From NCBI GenBank assembly GCA_016779205.1, contig JADHOC010000004.1, positions 1-64,000 on the forward strand: 64,000 bases of DNA. Direction: 5' to 3'. The notes below the pieces were generated by a model. The model was not told the origin of the DNA. It did no database searches and worked only from the letters and a program-made list of their open reading frames with translations. Each line of letters begins with the position of its first letter. Position 1 is the first letter of the stretch. Of the stretch, positions 33,388 through 41,843 are shown in pieces. Position numbers and translations under genes: made by a program. The stretch comes from Planctomycetota bacterium (GTDB lineage Bacteria; Planctomycetota; UBA1135; GCA-002686595).

Positions 33388-35802
33388 TCAGCGCCCCTCG
33401 CGCTGGCGACCGCGCCGCTGCCGGCCGCGACGATCGCGGTTGCGCGCGGCGGGGGTGTTGGGCGGCGTCTCGAAGGCCGGAGGCGCCAGGAGCTCGGTGG
33501 GCAGGCCCTCGCGGGCCTCGGCCAGCCGCGCCGCATCCTCGTCCATCCCCGCCCAGGTGAGCCTGGCCGAGACGAAGTTGGAGATGGTGACCGCCGACGC
33601 GTTCATCCCGTCCAGGGCGTTCGCCGCACGGGGCCAGCGGGTGAAGGACGCGATCAGGAGATCGGTGGCCTCGGACAGCTTGTCCTGCTCCAGCTTCACC
33701 GCGGCCTTCCCCGCCAGGGACATGGCGCAGTAGTGGGCGGCGGTGGCCTCCACGCTGGGGTCGCGCTTGATCGCCTCGGTGAAGTGGGCGATCGCCTTGT
33801 CGTAGGACGCGAGGGCCGCCTCGTTCTGCGAGCGGCGGCGGCGGAACTCCCCGGCGACCATGCCGGCGTAGCCCGCGTACCAGGCCATCGAAGCGCTCGC
33901 GCCCGGCCGGCCGCTCATGGCCGCGTAGGTCTCCTCGAGCCCGTTGACCCCGCTCTTCATGAGCAAGCGGTCCCGGAGGCGGGCGTGCAGGTCCCAGCTC
34001 CCGTCGTGGGCCGCGACGCCCCGGGTGAGGACCTCGAAGGCTCGGCCCCGGGCGCCCATGCGCACGAGGAAGTCATGGTGCTTGGCCACCTGCTGCTCGG
34101 TCCCCAGGGGATGCTGGGCGAGCAGGTCGAAGGCGGCGTTGACCTCGCTCATCCACTCCTTCGGCCACGCCTCATCGGACCTGGCCGCGCGGAAGATCTG
34201 CGCCATGCGGAGGTCGGCCGCGAGGGAGAGGGTCCCCATGCCGATCCAACCCGCGGCGGTCTCGCTGGCGGCCGCGTCGGGGGACTCGACCATGACCTGG
34301 AAGGCCCGCAGGATCGCCGGCGTGCTGCGCTCGGCGTCCCCGAGCTGGTTGGCCGCGAGGCCCGTCACCGCGTCCACGCGCCAGCTCTCCACGCCCAGCT
34401 CCCGGGCCGCCGCCGCCGCGTCGAGGGCGTCCTGACAGCGCATGCGCTGGAGCCGCTGACTCGCGCCTCTGCCCGCGCCCACGCCGACCCCCGAGCCAGG
34501 ATCCACGGCCAGGCGCAGCGTGGCCTCGGCGCGCTCGAGCTCCGCCAGGCCGCGTTCCTCCGGCGTGGCGGCCTCCCGGGAGGCCGCCCGCTCCATGCGG
34601 GTCTCCAGCTCGTAGCGCTCCACGGCCACGTCGTCCCGCCGCCTGGTCGCAAGCGACCGCGCCAGGGCCTGGAACTCCTCGCCCCCGGCCGACTCATCGA
34701 GGCCGCGCAGGGTCACGCTCAGGGAGCGGGCCCTGGGGAACTGGCTGCCCATGGCCTCCAGGGCCCCGATCAGCATCTCGCGCTCGGAGTCCGGCATGGG
34801 GACGGCCAGGGCCTCCGCGATGAGGTCGATGGCCGCCTCGGAGCGCTGCTCGGCCAGGACGGCCCGGGCGCGCGAAGCGACCTCCACGTCGAGCCCGAAG
34901 AGAGCCAGGCGCAGGACCTCGAGGGGCGCGCCGAGCCCGAGCTTCTCGGTGAGGTCGAGGACCTTGAGGCGCTCCTGCCGCTTCGCCTGGCGGAAGCGCT
35001 GCTCCACCAGCATGCGGTCCCGCACGGAGCGGCTCGCCAGGAGCTGCTCCTCGGACTTGTCGTTGTTCGGCGGGAGCGAGGTGTCCTCTCGGTTCTCGAT
35101 CCCCTCGCGCCACGCCTCGACCACCGAGGTGACGTCGAGCGCGTAGAAGACGTCGTAGTACTCGGTCCCATCGAGCTCCACCCCGATGTGACGCGGCGCC
35201 ACCCGGGTCTCGTCCAGGTACCGCTCGTACACGATGGGCTCCATCGCAATGTGCTCGCCGCAGGTCACGCAGCCGAAGCGGGGGCACGGGATGCGGTTGC
35301 CGTTCTCGTCGTAGTCGCGGGGGTTGTGGCGGTACACCGACGCGATCACGTTGACGTAGGGCTCGAACAGCTTGCCCACCTCGGGGTCGCGATAGCGGAT
35401 CCCGGCGTAGTGCTCACTCGCGATCTCACCGTCCATGTTGACCGCGACCATGATCGGCTTGCCCGTCTCCTTCGAGGTCGCCATGGCGTCCTCCCAGGTC
35501 CGCTGCCAGGTGATCTGCACCGGCTTCTTCCAGTCCTCCGCCGTCGGCGCGGGCCACATGGCCTCCCGGCTCCCGGGCGCGGGGCCGCCGCGCTGCAGCG
35601 GGGACGGACCGGGGATGGCGCCGCCCTGGCCCTGATCGCCCTGGCCCTGATCGCCCTGCCCCGGCGGGGTGTCCTGCTTCGCGGGAGCCTCCTGGCCGTC
35701 GCGCTGCGTGGCGCCGGCTCCCTCCTGGCTCGAGGTCGGGAACAGAACGAGGGGGGCCGCGGCGGCGGTGAGGGCGAGGATGGAGATCATGATCTTGGGC
35801 AC
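33388..35802 (-). CDS. Secreted thioredoxin-like (DUF255-type) protein with helical repeat tail
   Basis: The 804-residue protein starts at a GTG at 35802 (an ATG at 35790 is possible). A signal peptide (I-S-I-L-A-L-T-A-A-A-A-P-L-V-L-F) is followed by a Gln/Gly repeat region (G-Q-G-D-Q-G-Q-G-D-Q). Residues 95-200 resemble a thioredoxin-fold domain: W-E-D-A-M-A-T-S-K-E-T-G-K-P-I-M-V-A-V and D-P-E-V-G-K-L-F-E-P-Y-V-N-V. The usual CxxC position reads M-D-G-E, so it is not redox active there, although a C-V-T-C pair occurs later. Residues 220-780 are helix-rich with repeated Ala/Leu/Glu patterns like HEAT or TPR arrays. It shares a divergent promoter with the BatD-like gene. Confidence 0.7.
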   Translation of the reverse strand: MPKIMISILALTAAAAPLVLFPTSSQEGAGATQRDGQEAPAKQDTPPGQGDQGQGDQGQGGAIPGPSPLQRGGPAPGSREAMWPAPTAEDWKKPVQITWQRTWEDAMATSKETGKPIMVAVNMDGEIASEHYAGIRYRDPEVGKLFEPYVNVIASVYRHNPRDYDENGNRIPCPRFGCVTCGEHIAMEPIVYERYLDETRVAPRHIGVELDGTEYYDVFYALDVTSVVEAWREGIENREDTSLPPNNDKSEEQLLASRSVRDRMLVEQRFRQAKRQERLKVLDLTEKLGLGAPLEVLRLALFGLDVEVASRARAVLAEQRSEAAIDLIAEALAVPMPDSEREMLIGALEAMGSQFPRARSLSVTLRGLDESAGGEEFQALARSLATRRRDDVAVERYELETRMERAASREAATPEERGLAELERAEATLRLAVDPGSGVGVGAGRGASQRLQRMRCQDALDAAAAARELGVESWRVDAVTGLAANQLGDAERSTPAILRAFQVMVESPDAAASETAAGWIGMGTLSLAADLRMAQIFRAARSDEAWPKEWMSEVNAAFDLLAQHPLGTEQQVAKHHDFLVRMGARGRAFEVLTRGVAAHDGSWDLHARLRDRLLMKSGVNGLEETYAAMSGRPGASASMAWYAGYAGMVAGEFRRRRSQNEAALASYDKAIAHFTEAIKRDPSVEATAAHYCAMSLAGKAAVKLEQDKLSEATDLLIASFTRWPRAANALDGMNASAVTISNFVSARLTWAGMDEDAARLAEAREGLPTELLAPPAFETPPNTPAARNRDRRGRQRRGRQREGR

Positions 35803-35826
35803 CGGAGATCCGATGTCAGGGCTCCA

Positions 35827-35832
35827 ATCCTA
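35827..35832 (-). promoter_or_regulatory. -10 box TAGGAT (leftward)
   Basis: On the minus strand TAGGAT lies 24 nt before the GTG at 35802. It is paired with the rightward TAGGGT at 35847-35852 in an 80-bp divergent region. Confidence 0.4.
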
Positions 35833-35846
35833 GACGCAGGATGGGC

Positions 35847-35852
35847 TAGGGT
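35847..35852 (+). promoter_or_regulatory. -10 box TAGGGT (rightward)
   Basis: TAGGGT lies 30 nt before the ATG at 35883 and would give a leader of about 24 nt for the BatD-rhomboid operon. The two boxes sit only 14 bp apart back to back. Confidence 0.4.
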
Positions 35853-35882
35853 CTCACCGCTCCTTCAGGCAAGGCCGCCCCC

Positions 35883-37004
35883 ATGGCAAGACCCATCCCC
35901 CTCCGCCTCCTCGCACGGCCCCGGCGCTGGTGCTCCCTGGCGCTCGCCATGGGCCTCACCACGGCGGACGCGCTCCCCGTCCATGCCCAGGAGGTCGAGC
36001 TCCGCTGGGAGCTGCCCGCGGGGGACATTTACCAGGGGCAGACATTCCCCCTGACCCTTGAGGTCACCGCGACCGCGCCGGCCGAGGGGGGCTTCGTCCA
36101 GCTCTTCCCGCAGCCGCTCGGGCTCCCCGTCCAGATCGAGGGCTTCGGCGCCATCGAGCAGCTCGAGCTCGTGCCCCGCGAGGACACCGGCGACTGCTCG
36201 GTGGTGCTCGACGGCGAGCTCGCGCGCGCCCAGGACCTCGACCCCGATCCGAGCGTCACGCGCCTGAGGCTCACCACCCTCGCCCGGCCCCGGCGGTCCG
36301 GCCCCGCCGCGCTGCCCGAGATCACCGCACGGTACGCGGTCACCAGCGCGTTCCGCGACGACCTCGTGCGCGGCTCGGTCCCGGTGGACCGAACCGAGGG
36401 GGCCGCCCGTGGCGCCGGCGCCACCCTCGACGTGCTGCCCCTCCCCGAGGCCGACCAGCCCATCGACTTCGAGGGCGCGGTCGGCGACATCACCCTGGAG
36501 GTGAGCGTGACGCCCAACCGGGTGATGGTCGGCGAGACCCTCCAGCTGGAGGTCTCCTGCCTCGGCGGCAGCCTGAATGACGGACGGGCCGAGCCGCGCC
36601 TCGAGGCCGTGGAAGGTCTGCGTGTCGTCGGTCGCCGCAGCGAGCGAACCTGGGGCGGCCAACGGGTGGGGCGGACCTTCTGGTACGACCTCGAGGCCAC
36701 CTCCACCGCGGCCATCGCCACCCCCGCGATCCGCCTGGTGACCTTCGACCCTCTCGCTGATCCGCCGGCCTATCGAACCCTGGAGGGCCCGCCGCTGCCC
36801 GTGGCCATCCGCCCCGCACCCGGGTCCGCAACGCCTCCTTCACCCGGCGCCCAGGGGGCCCCCGCCGTGGGCGAGCAGCCCGCCCCCGACCCGGCCGAGA
36901 AACCGCGACTGCGCTGGACTCCCGCGGTGATGGGCTTCATCGTGCTCCTCGCGGTGGCCTCGACCCTTCGACGGCGCCGTCAAGCCCCCGGAGGATCCCA
37001 GTGA
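35883..37004 (+). CDS. BatD-like exported protein with C-terminal membrane anchor
   Basis: The 373-residue protein has a long basic signal peptide ending near A-L-P-V-H-A-Q. Beta-sandwich regions follow, with the BatD marks: an early G-D-I-Y-Q-G-Q-T-F-P-L-T-L-E-V and a second N-R-V-M-V-G-E-T-L-Q-L-E-V repeat, each at the start of an Ig-like unit. It ends with one transmembrane helix (V-M-G-F-I-V-L-L-A-V-A-S-T-L) and a basic tail (R-R-R-R-Q). BatD proteins usually stand in a Bat operon with a MoxR ATPase and VWA proteins; none are here. Its stop overlaps the rhomboid-TPR gene by 4 nt (GTGA), so the two are coupled. Confidence 0.7.
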   Translation: MARPIPLRLLARPRRWCSLALAMGLTTADALPVHAQEVELRWELPAGDIYQGQTFPLTLEVTATAPAEGGFVQLFPQPLGLPVQIEGFGAIEQLELVPREDTGDCSVVLDGELARAQDLDPDPSVTRLRLTTLARPRRSGPAALPEITARYAVTSAFRDDLVRGSVPVDRTEGAARGAGATLDVLPLPEADQPIDFEGAVGDITLEVSVTPNRVMVGETLQLEVSCLGGSLNDGRAEPRLEAVEGLRVVGRRSERTWGGQRVGRTFWYDLEATSTAAIATPAIRLVTFDPLADPPAYRTLEGPPLPVAIRPAPGSATPPSPGAQGAPAVGEQPAPDPAEKPRLRWTPAVMGFIVLLAVASTLRRRRQAPGGSQ

Positions 37005-37909
37005 GCCTGATCCAGGACGCCCAACGCTTCCCCGTCACGACGGTGATGATCGTCGGCTCCATCGCCGCCGTGCTGGCCGAGGCCTCCGGCCGGAGCGTCG
37101 AGCACCTCATGCTGATCCCCGGCCTCGCGCTCAGCGAGCCCTGGCGTCTGGTGACCTGCATCCTCCCCCATGGGGGCGCGTTCCACCTGCTGTTCAACGT
37201 CTACTGGATCTGGATGCTCGGGCGGCTCATCGAGTCGCGCATGGGGTCTGCCGCCACCGCCGTCCTGACGCTGCTCTGCGCCATCGCCGCCAGCGGGCTC
37301 GAGGCGGCCATGATGCACAGCGCCGTCGGCCTCTCAGGGATCGTCTACGGGTTCGCCTTCTACGCCTATGCGAGGGGGAAGCACGACCCCCGGTTCTTCG
37401 GCATCATCGACGCGCGCCTCATCCGCTTCTTCCTCGGGTGGTTCTTCCTCTGCATCGCCCTTACCCAGCTGGGCGTGCTGGGCGTGGCGAATGCGGCGCA
37501 CTTCGGAGGCGGGCTGATGGGCTTCGCCTGCGGGATGAGGCGCCGCTGGGTGGCCCCCGTCGTCCTCGGCGCCGTCGTGGCGGCCCTCGCCCTCACGCCC
37601 GCCAGCCCCCCGGCGTACTCCGTGCGGATCCAGGCGGACCGCGACCTGCAGGATGGTCAGCTCGAAGCGGCGATCCGCGGCTATGAGCTGTTGATCGAGC
37701 AGGGCGACCAGCGCGCGGGCACCTGGAAGAACTACGGCATCGCCCTCCAGGACGCCGCCCGACTCGAGGAGGCCCTGGAGGCCTGGCGTGAGGCCATCGC
37801 CATGGACCCGCGGATCTTCACCCCCGAGCAGCGCCGGGCCATCCAGGCGGAGCTCGAGCTCAAGGATGCTGCGGGCGCCGCGGCGCCCGTCCTCGGGGGC
37901 GGGGGCTGA
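37001..37909 (+). CDS. Rhomboid intramembrane protease fused to a TPR domain
   Basis: The 302-residue protein starts at a GTG inside the stop overlap with the BatD-like gene. Residues 1-195 are a rhomboid core: W-R-L-V-T-C-I-L-P-H57, F-H62-L-L-F-N, catalytic Ser112 in V-G-L-S-G-I-V-Y-G, and His167 in N-A-A-H-F-G-G-G-L-M-G. Residues 205-285 form a soluble tail with TPR character (L-E-A-A-I-R-G-Y-E-L-L-I-E-Q-G-D and L-E-E-A-L-E-A-W-R-E-A-I-A-M-D-P). The Ser/His dyad is intact. The TPR tail may recruit substrate or a Bat-type partner; this is inference from the coupling to BatD. Downstream, a DUF454 gene follows after 20 bp. Confidence 0.88.
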   Translation: MSLIQDAQRFPVTTVMIVGSIAAVLAEASGRSVEHLMLIPGLALSEPWRLVTCILPHGGAFHLLFNVYWIWMLGRLIESRMGSAATAVLTLLCAIAASGLEAAMMHSAVGLSGIVYGFAFYAYARGKHDPRFFGIIDARLIRFFLGWFFLCIALTQLGVLGVANAAHFGGGLMGFACGMRRRWVAPVVLGAVVAALALTPASPPAYSVRIQADRDLQDGQLEAAIRGYELLIEQGDQRAGTWKNYGIALQDAARLEEALEAWREAIAMDPRIFTPEQRRAIQAELELKDAAGAAAPVLGGGG

Positions 37910-37929
37910 CCGCGGCCACCGACCGCCCC

Positions 37930-38397
37930 ATGAGCTCCGCCGAATCGCAAGCCCCCCCCGAGCCCTCGACGCCCACCGACGAGGAGCGCCGGGCCGCCGC
38001 GGCACGCCTCGCGGGATCACGATCTGGCCTCTCCCGCGCGCTCTGGGCGCTGCTCGGGCTCTCCTTCGTGGCCATCGGCGCCATCGGGGTCGTCGTCCCC
38101 GGCCTCCCCACCACCCCGCTGCTGCTCCTCGCCGCCGCCTGCTTCGCCCGGAGTTCCCCCCGGCTGTATGCCTGGCTGCTCCGGAACCCCACCTTCGGAC
38201 CGCTCATCGAGGACTTCCGCGCGGGACGCGGCGTCAGCAGGAGGGTGAAGGCGACGGCCCTCTCGATGATGGCCGCCTTCGTCACCTTCGCCCTCCTCGT
38301 CCCGCTCCGCGACCGCGCCGTGCCCTCGGCGATCGTCGCGGTCGTCGCACTGATCGGCGCCGGCTACATCCTGCGCCTCCCCACCCGCCGACCGTAG
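37930..38397 (+). CDS. DUF454 (YbaN-family) inner-membrane protein
   Basis: The 155-residue protein has a polar N-terminal segment of about 35 residues and then the DUF454 signature: L-L-G-L-S-F-V-A-I-G-A-I-G-V-V-V-P-G-L-P-T-T-P followed by L-L-A-A-A-C-F-A-R-S-S-P-R and N-P-T-F-G-P-L-I-E-D-F. Two more helices complete the C-terminal half. Family function is unknown. It probably belongs to the BatD-rhomboid operon (20 bp gap) and is convergent with mogA. Confidence 0.88.
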   Translation: MSSAESQAPPEPSTPTDEERRAAAARLAGSRSGLSRALWALLGLSFVAIGAIGVVVPGLPTTPLLLLAAACFARSSPRLYAWLLRNPTFGPLIEDFRAGRGVSRRVKATALSMMAAFVTFALLVPLRDRAVPSAIVAVVALIGAGYILRLPTRRP

Positions 38398-38433
38398 GGG
38401 TGGACGGGGCGGCGAGCGGAGCTGGCCACCGCC

Positions 38434-38970
38434 CTACTTCTTCTTCGGGCGGAAGACCTTGATCACGGCCTCGTCGGCCTCGAGGCGCGCCGCGCCCGTG
38501 AGGTCGAGGCAGTAGGGGATCGCGGGGAAGACCGCGTCGAGGCACTGGCGGATGGCGCTGGGCTTGCCTGGCAGGTTGACGATGAGCGCCTTGCCGCGGA
38601 TCCCCGCCGTCTGGCGGGACAGGATGGCCGTGGGCACGTACTGGAGGCTGACCTGCCGCATGAGCTCCCCGAAGCCGGGCATGGGCTTCTCGACCACGGC
38701 CTCGGTCGCCTCGGGCGTCACGTCCCGGGGCGCCGGACCGGTCCCCCCCGTGGTCACCACGAGGTCGCACCCCTCCACGTCGATCAGCTCCACCAAGGTG
38801 CGCTCGATGAGCGCCTGATCATCGGAGATCACGCGCGCCACCGCCTCCCACTCGGACGTCAGGTAGTCCTCGAAGGTGGCATGGATCGCCGGCCCTCCGA
38901 GGTCCTCGTACTCTCCGCGGCTCGCGCGGTCCGAGACGGTCACGACGCCGATCTTGGCCTTGTTGGTCAT
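38434..38970 (-). CDS. mogA: Molybdopterin adenylyltransferase (MogA/MoaB)
   Basis: The enzyme adenylylates molybdopterin before molybdate insertion by MoeA. The 178-residue protein starts at the ATG at 38970 and carries the family marks I-G-V-V-T-V-S-D-R-A-S-R-G-E-Y-E-D, D-L-V-V-T-T-G-G-T-G-P-A-P-R-D and the late L-P-G-K-P-S-A-I. It is the last gene of a leftward cluster of an AI-2E permease, Nudix hydrolase and moeA, beginning 70 bp after moeA. Whether the function is strictly MogA or MoaB cannot be decided; both names are used for this family. Confidence 0.92.
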   Translation of the reverse strand: MTNKAKIGVVTVSDRASRGEYEDLGGPAIHATFEDYLTSEWEAVARVISDDQALIERTLVELIDVEGCDLVVTTGGTGPAPRDVTPEATEAVVEKPMPGFGELMRQVSLQYVPTAILSRQTAGIRGKALIVNLPGKPSAIRQCLDAVFPAIPYCLDLTGAARLEADEAVIKVFRPKKK

Positions 38971-39040
38971 GGGTCCAGGCCCGGACGCTGCCGGGCACAG
39001 TCGGGGGTTGGATGGATGAGTGGCTGGCCCCTTCGACCGC

Positions 39041-40255
39041 TCAGCGGCCAGCGCGCTGCGGCATGGCGGCACGCTCGGAGAGGGCGTGGCCCACATAGGG
39101 GGTGAAGCGGACCGGAGCGCCCGCCTCGAAGGCCGCGCCCACGGGCAGCTCCACGAGCCCGTCCGCCGCCGCGGCCGCGATGAGGTCGCCGCTCCCGTTC
39201 CAGCGGGCGGGCACGATGCCGCCGCCCTCGAACGAGGCGGGGAGGAAGAGGTGGCGTCGCCCACGGTGCTCGTAGGCGTCCGCCATGGGCGCCTCGAAGG
39301 ACGCCGGACGCCAGCCTCCCAGGTACAGCCCGAGGGCCGGCATGAGGAACAGGTGCGCCGTCGCGAGCACGCTCACGGGATTGCCGGGGAGGCCGATGAA
39401 CAGGGAGCCGTCCGCACGCCTCGCCACGAGCACCGGCTTGCCCGGCTGGACCTGGACCTTGTGAAAGACCGTCTCGTACCCGAGCTCGGCGAGGGTGGCG
39501 GGCACCAGGTCGCGCTCCCCCATGCTGACGCCGCCGGTGGTGACCACCACGTCCGCGTCCGCCGCCGCGGCCTCGAGGGACGCCCGGAGCTCGCCCTCCT
39601 GGTCCCGGGCGTGGCGGCGGGTGACCTCCACCTCCAGAGCCGCCATGAGCGCGTCCAGGAGCGGGCCATTGCTGTCCCGGATCCCCGCCTTGCCCGCGGC
39701 GCCGACCTCATCGCCGGTCGTCACCACGGACACCCGGGGACGCTGAAACACCTCCACCTCGACGGCGCCCGCCATCGCGGCCACCGAGAGATGCGCGGGG
39801 GCGAGGCGCGTGCCGCGGGCCACCAAGGCGTCACCCTCGCGGGCGTCCTCGCCGCGCCACGCGATGTTCTTGCCCGGCAGCGGGCGCTCGTCGAGCTGGA
39901 CCCGCGCCCCCTCATCGAGGGCCGACGTCCGCTCCACGGGTACGACCGTGGTCCCCGCCGGCGCGGGCGCGCCCGTCATGATCCGGACCGCCTGGCCAGG
40001 GTCCAGGGCTCCCTCGTGGGTGGTCCCCGCGGTGACCGTGGCCACCACGTCGAACTCGACCCGGTCGCCGTCCGGGACCACGGCGTAGCCGTCCATGGTG
40101 GCGCGGTCAAACCCCGGCTGATCCCGGTCGATCCTGACGTCCGCCGCGAGGAACCGCCCGCGGGCGGTGCGCAGGTCACAGCGCTCGGTGCGGGCCGCCC
40201 GGCCCGCCACATCGAGGCCCGCGAGGAGGGCCTGGGACTCAGCGAAGGTGATCAT
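39041..40255 (-). CDS. moeA: Molybdopterin molybdotransferase MoeA
   Basis: The enzyme inserts molybdate into adenylylated molybdopterin. The 404-residue protein has all MoeA marks in order: F-D-R-A-T-M-D-G-Y-A near residue 50, I-M-T-G-A-P-A-P-A-G, V-S-V-V-T-T-G-D-E-V, D-S-N-G-P-L-L, T-T-G-G-V-S-M-G-E-R-D, Q-P-G-K-P-V and L-P-G-N-P-V-S-V. The start overlaps the Nudix gene by 17 bp. Presence of mogA and moeA shows that the cell makes molybdenum cofactor, but no molybdoenzyme is in the window. Confidence 0.95.
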   Translation of the reverse strand: MITFAESQALLAGLDVAGRAARTERCDLRTARGRFLAADVRIDRDQPGFDRATMDGYAVVPDGDRVEFDVVATVTAGTTHEGALDPGQAVRIMTGAPAPAGTTVVPVERTSALDEGARVQLDERPLPGKNIAWRGEDAREGDALVARGTRLAPAHLSVAAMAGAVEVEVFQRPRVSVVTTGDEVGAAGKAGIRDSNGPLLDALMAALEVEVTRRHARDQEGELRASLEAAAADADVVVTTGGVSMGERDLVPATLAELGYETVFHKVQVQPGKPVLVARRADGSLFIGLPGNPVSVLATAHLFLMPALGLYLGGWRPASFEAPMADAYEHRGRRHLFLPASFEGGGIVPARWNGSGDLIAAAAADGLVELPVGAAFEAGAPVRFTPYVGHALSERAAMPQRAGR

Positions 40256-40667
40256 CTGGGGCTTCGAGGAAGGCTGTGGCCCCCTCCACGAGGGGCACGT
40301 CCAGGGGGGCGAGGTCGAGGGTCATGAGCTCGGTGGCGGTGACCCAGCGGAGGTCGTCGTGGGTGCCGTCCACGAGCCGGGGCTCGCCGTCGGACTCCAC
40401 GGGCCGCGCAGCGTACGCGGTCAGCCGCAGGTCCGGCCCCCCTTCGCCCGGAGGAACTCGATGGGAGCTCCCCAGCGACTGGCCGACCTCCACCCGCAGG
40501 TCCAGCTCCTCGACGATCTCTCGCTCCAGCGCCTCGGCGCCGGTCTCGCCCGGTTCGAGCTTCCCGCCGGGGAACTCCCACTTCCCCGCGAGCGAGGCGG
40601 GGCGCGCGCGACGGGCCACCAGCACCCGGTCCCCCCGGAGGATCACGGCGGCCGCGACCTCGATCAC
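40239..40667 (-). CDS. Nudix hydrolase, MutT-like
   Basis: The 142-residue protein starts at a GTG at 40667. It opens I-E-V-A-A-A-V-I-L-R-G-D-R-V-L-V-A-R-R and has the full Nudix box: G-G-K-L-E-P-G-E-T, then R-E-I-V-E-E-L. The order and length match MutT-type 8-oxo-dGTP diphosphatases that cleanse the nucleotide pool, and W-E-F-P-G-G-K is typical of that group. The start overlaps the stop of the permease gene by 4 nt (GTGA), and its end overlaps moeA by 17 bp, so the genes are translated together. Confidence 0.88.
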   Translation of the reverse strand: MIEVAAAVILRGDRVLVARRARPASLAGKWEFPGGKLEPGETGAEALEREIVEELDLRVEVGQSLGSSHRVPPGEGGPDLRLTAYAARPVESDGEPRLVDGTHDDLRWVTATELMTLDLAPLDVPLVEGATAFLEAPDDHLR

Positions 40668-41752
40668 TGGTCAGGGGCCGCCGCCCGGCCGGAGGACTGC
40701 CCCATGAGCGCCGCCACCGGGCGCGTGAGCTCGGAGCCGCGCATCAGCGTCTTGAGCACCGCCGTGATGGGCGTCGCCAGGATCATGCCGACGATGCCCC
40801 AGATGTGCCCCCAGAACACCAGCCCCAGCAGCACCACCGAGGCCCGCAGGTCGAACCGATCCCCCAGCAGCTTGTTCTCCCAGATCTGCCCGACGGCGAA
40901 CTGCACCGCGCCGGGCAGGGCCACGGCGAGCCCAAGGGTCACGAGGCTGGCGTCCCCGGCGAGGAGCACCGGGACCGGGAGCGCCACCGCCACCACGGAC
41001 CCGATGGTCGGGATGAAGTTGAGCATGAACGTGAGCACCCCGAAGAGCACCGCCGCCGGCACGTTGAGCGCCATCAGGATCGAGCCCACCGCGATTCCAG
41101 TCACCGCCGAGGTGACCATCTTCACGGAGATGTACTGCTGCACGCCGTCGCGGACCGTGCTCTGCATGGACTCCCCGCCGGCAGCGCCGTCCCCGCCGGG
41201 AGCCTCGAGGCGCGCACCCGATCGTCCCGGGCGCCCCTGCTCGAGGAGGAGGAACATCATGAAGATCAGGACCGTGACGCCCTGGGACAGCAGCGTGCCG
41301 AGCACGCTCGCCAGCTGGGGCAAGAGCCCCCTGAGGGTCTCCTCGATCCGGTCGGCGTAGTCCGCGAGCCCGAGCGTCTCGAGCAGCGCCCCGAGGCCGC
41401 CGTCTGGCTGGTCGGCCGTGCTGAGCTTGCCGATGGCCTCGAACTCCTTCAGGGACGACGCCACGACCCCCCCGACGATCACGAGGAGCAGCGCCCCGAG
41501 CAGCATGGTCAGGGCCACCGAGACGGACCTCGAGAGCCGGGTCCGCGCCGCGAGCTGGTCCACCACCGGCGACAGGGCCAGGGCCAGGAAGAGGGCCAGG
41601 GCGAAGGGGATCATCACGTCCCGCAGGGCCTGGAGGGTGGCGCCCACCGCGATCGAGGCGAGGATCAGGAGACACACGGTCTGGATCCGACGCTCCGTGG
41701 AGGGGGCCTCGGGTGAGGCGGGGCGCGGCGCAGGGGGAGCGGGGTCCGTCAT
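40664..41752 (-). CDS. AI-2E family transporter (PerM-type permease)
   Basis: The 362-residue protein has eight hydrophobic segments in the AI-2E/PerM arrangement, with the typical late blocks F-G-V-L-T-F-M-L-N-F-I-P-T-I-G-S, I-W-E-N-K-L-L-G and W-G-H-I-W-G-I-V-G-M-I-L-A-T-P. The family has been linked to AI-2 export, Na+/H+ exchange and osmotic stress; substrate here is unknown. It heads the four-gene run with the Nudix, moeA and mogA genes. The positional link to molybdenum cofactor is unexplained. Confidence 0.88.
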   Translation of the reverse strand: MTDPAPPAPRPASPEAPSTERRIQTVCLLILASIAVGATLQALRDVMIPFALALFLALALSPVVDQLAARTRLSRSVSVALTMLLGALLLVIVGGVVASSLKEFEAIGKLSTADQPDGGLGALLETLGLADYADRIEETLRGLLPQLASVLGTLLSQGVTVLIFMMFLLLEQGRPGRSGARLEAPGGDGAAGGESMQSTVRDGVQQYISVKMVTSAVTGIAVGSILMALNVPAAVLFGVLTFMLNFIPTIGSVVAVALPVPVLLAGDASLVTLGLAVALPGAVQFAVGQIWENKLLGDRFDLRASVVLLGLVFWGHIWGIVGMILATPITAVLKTLMRGSELTRPVAALMGQSSGRAAAPDQ

Positions 41753-41843
41753 GACCCCCTAGTTCTACGGACCGGAGCCCGCCGGATCGACGATCCCGCG
41801 GGCTCCGGTGCAGAGGATCCTCCTGGGAGGTCCTTGAGCCGCC

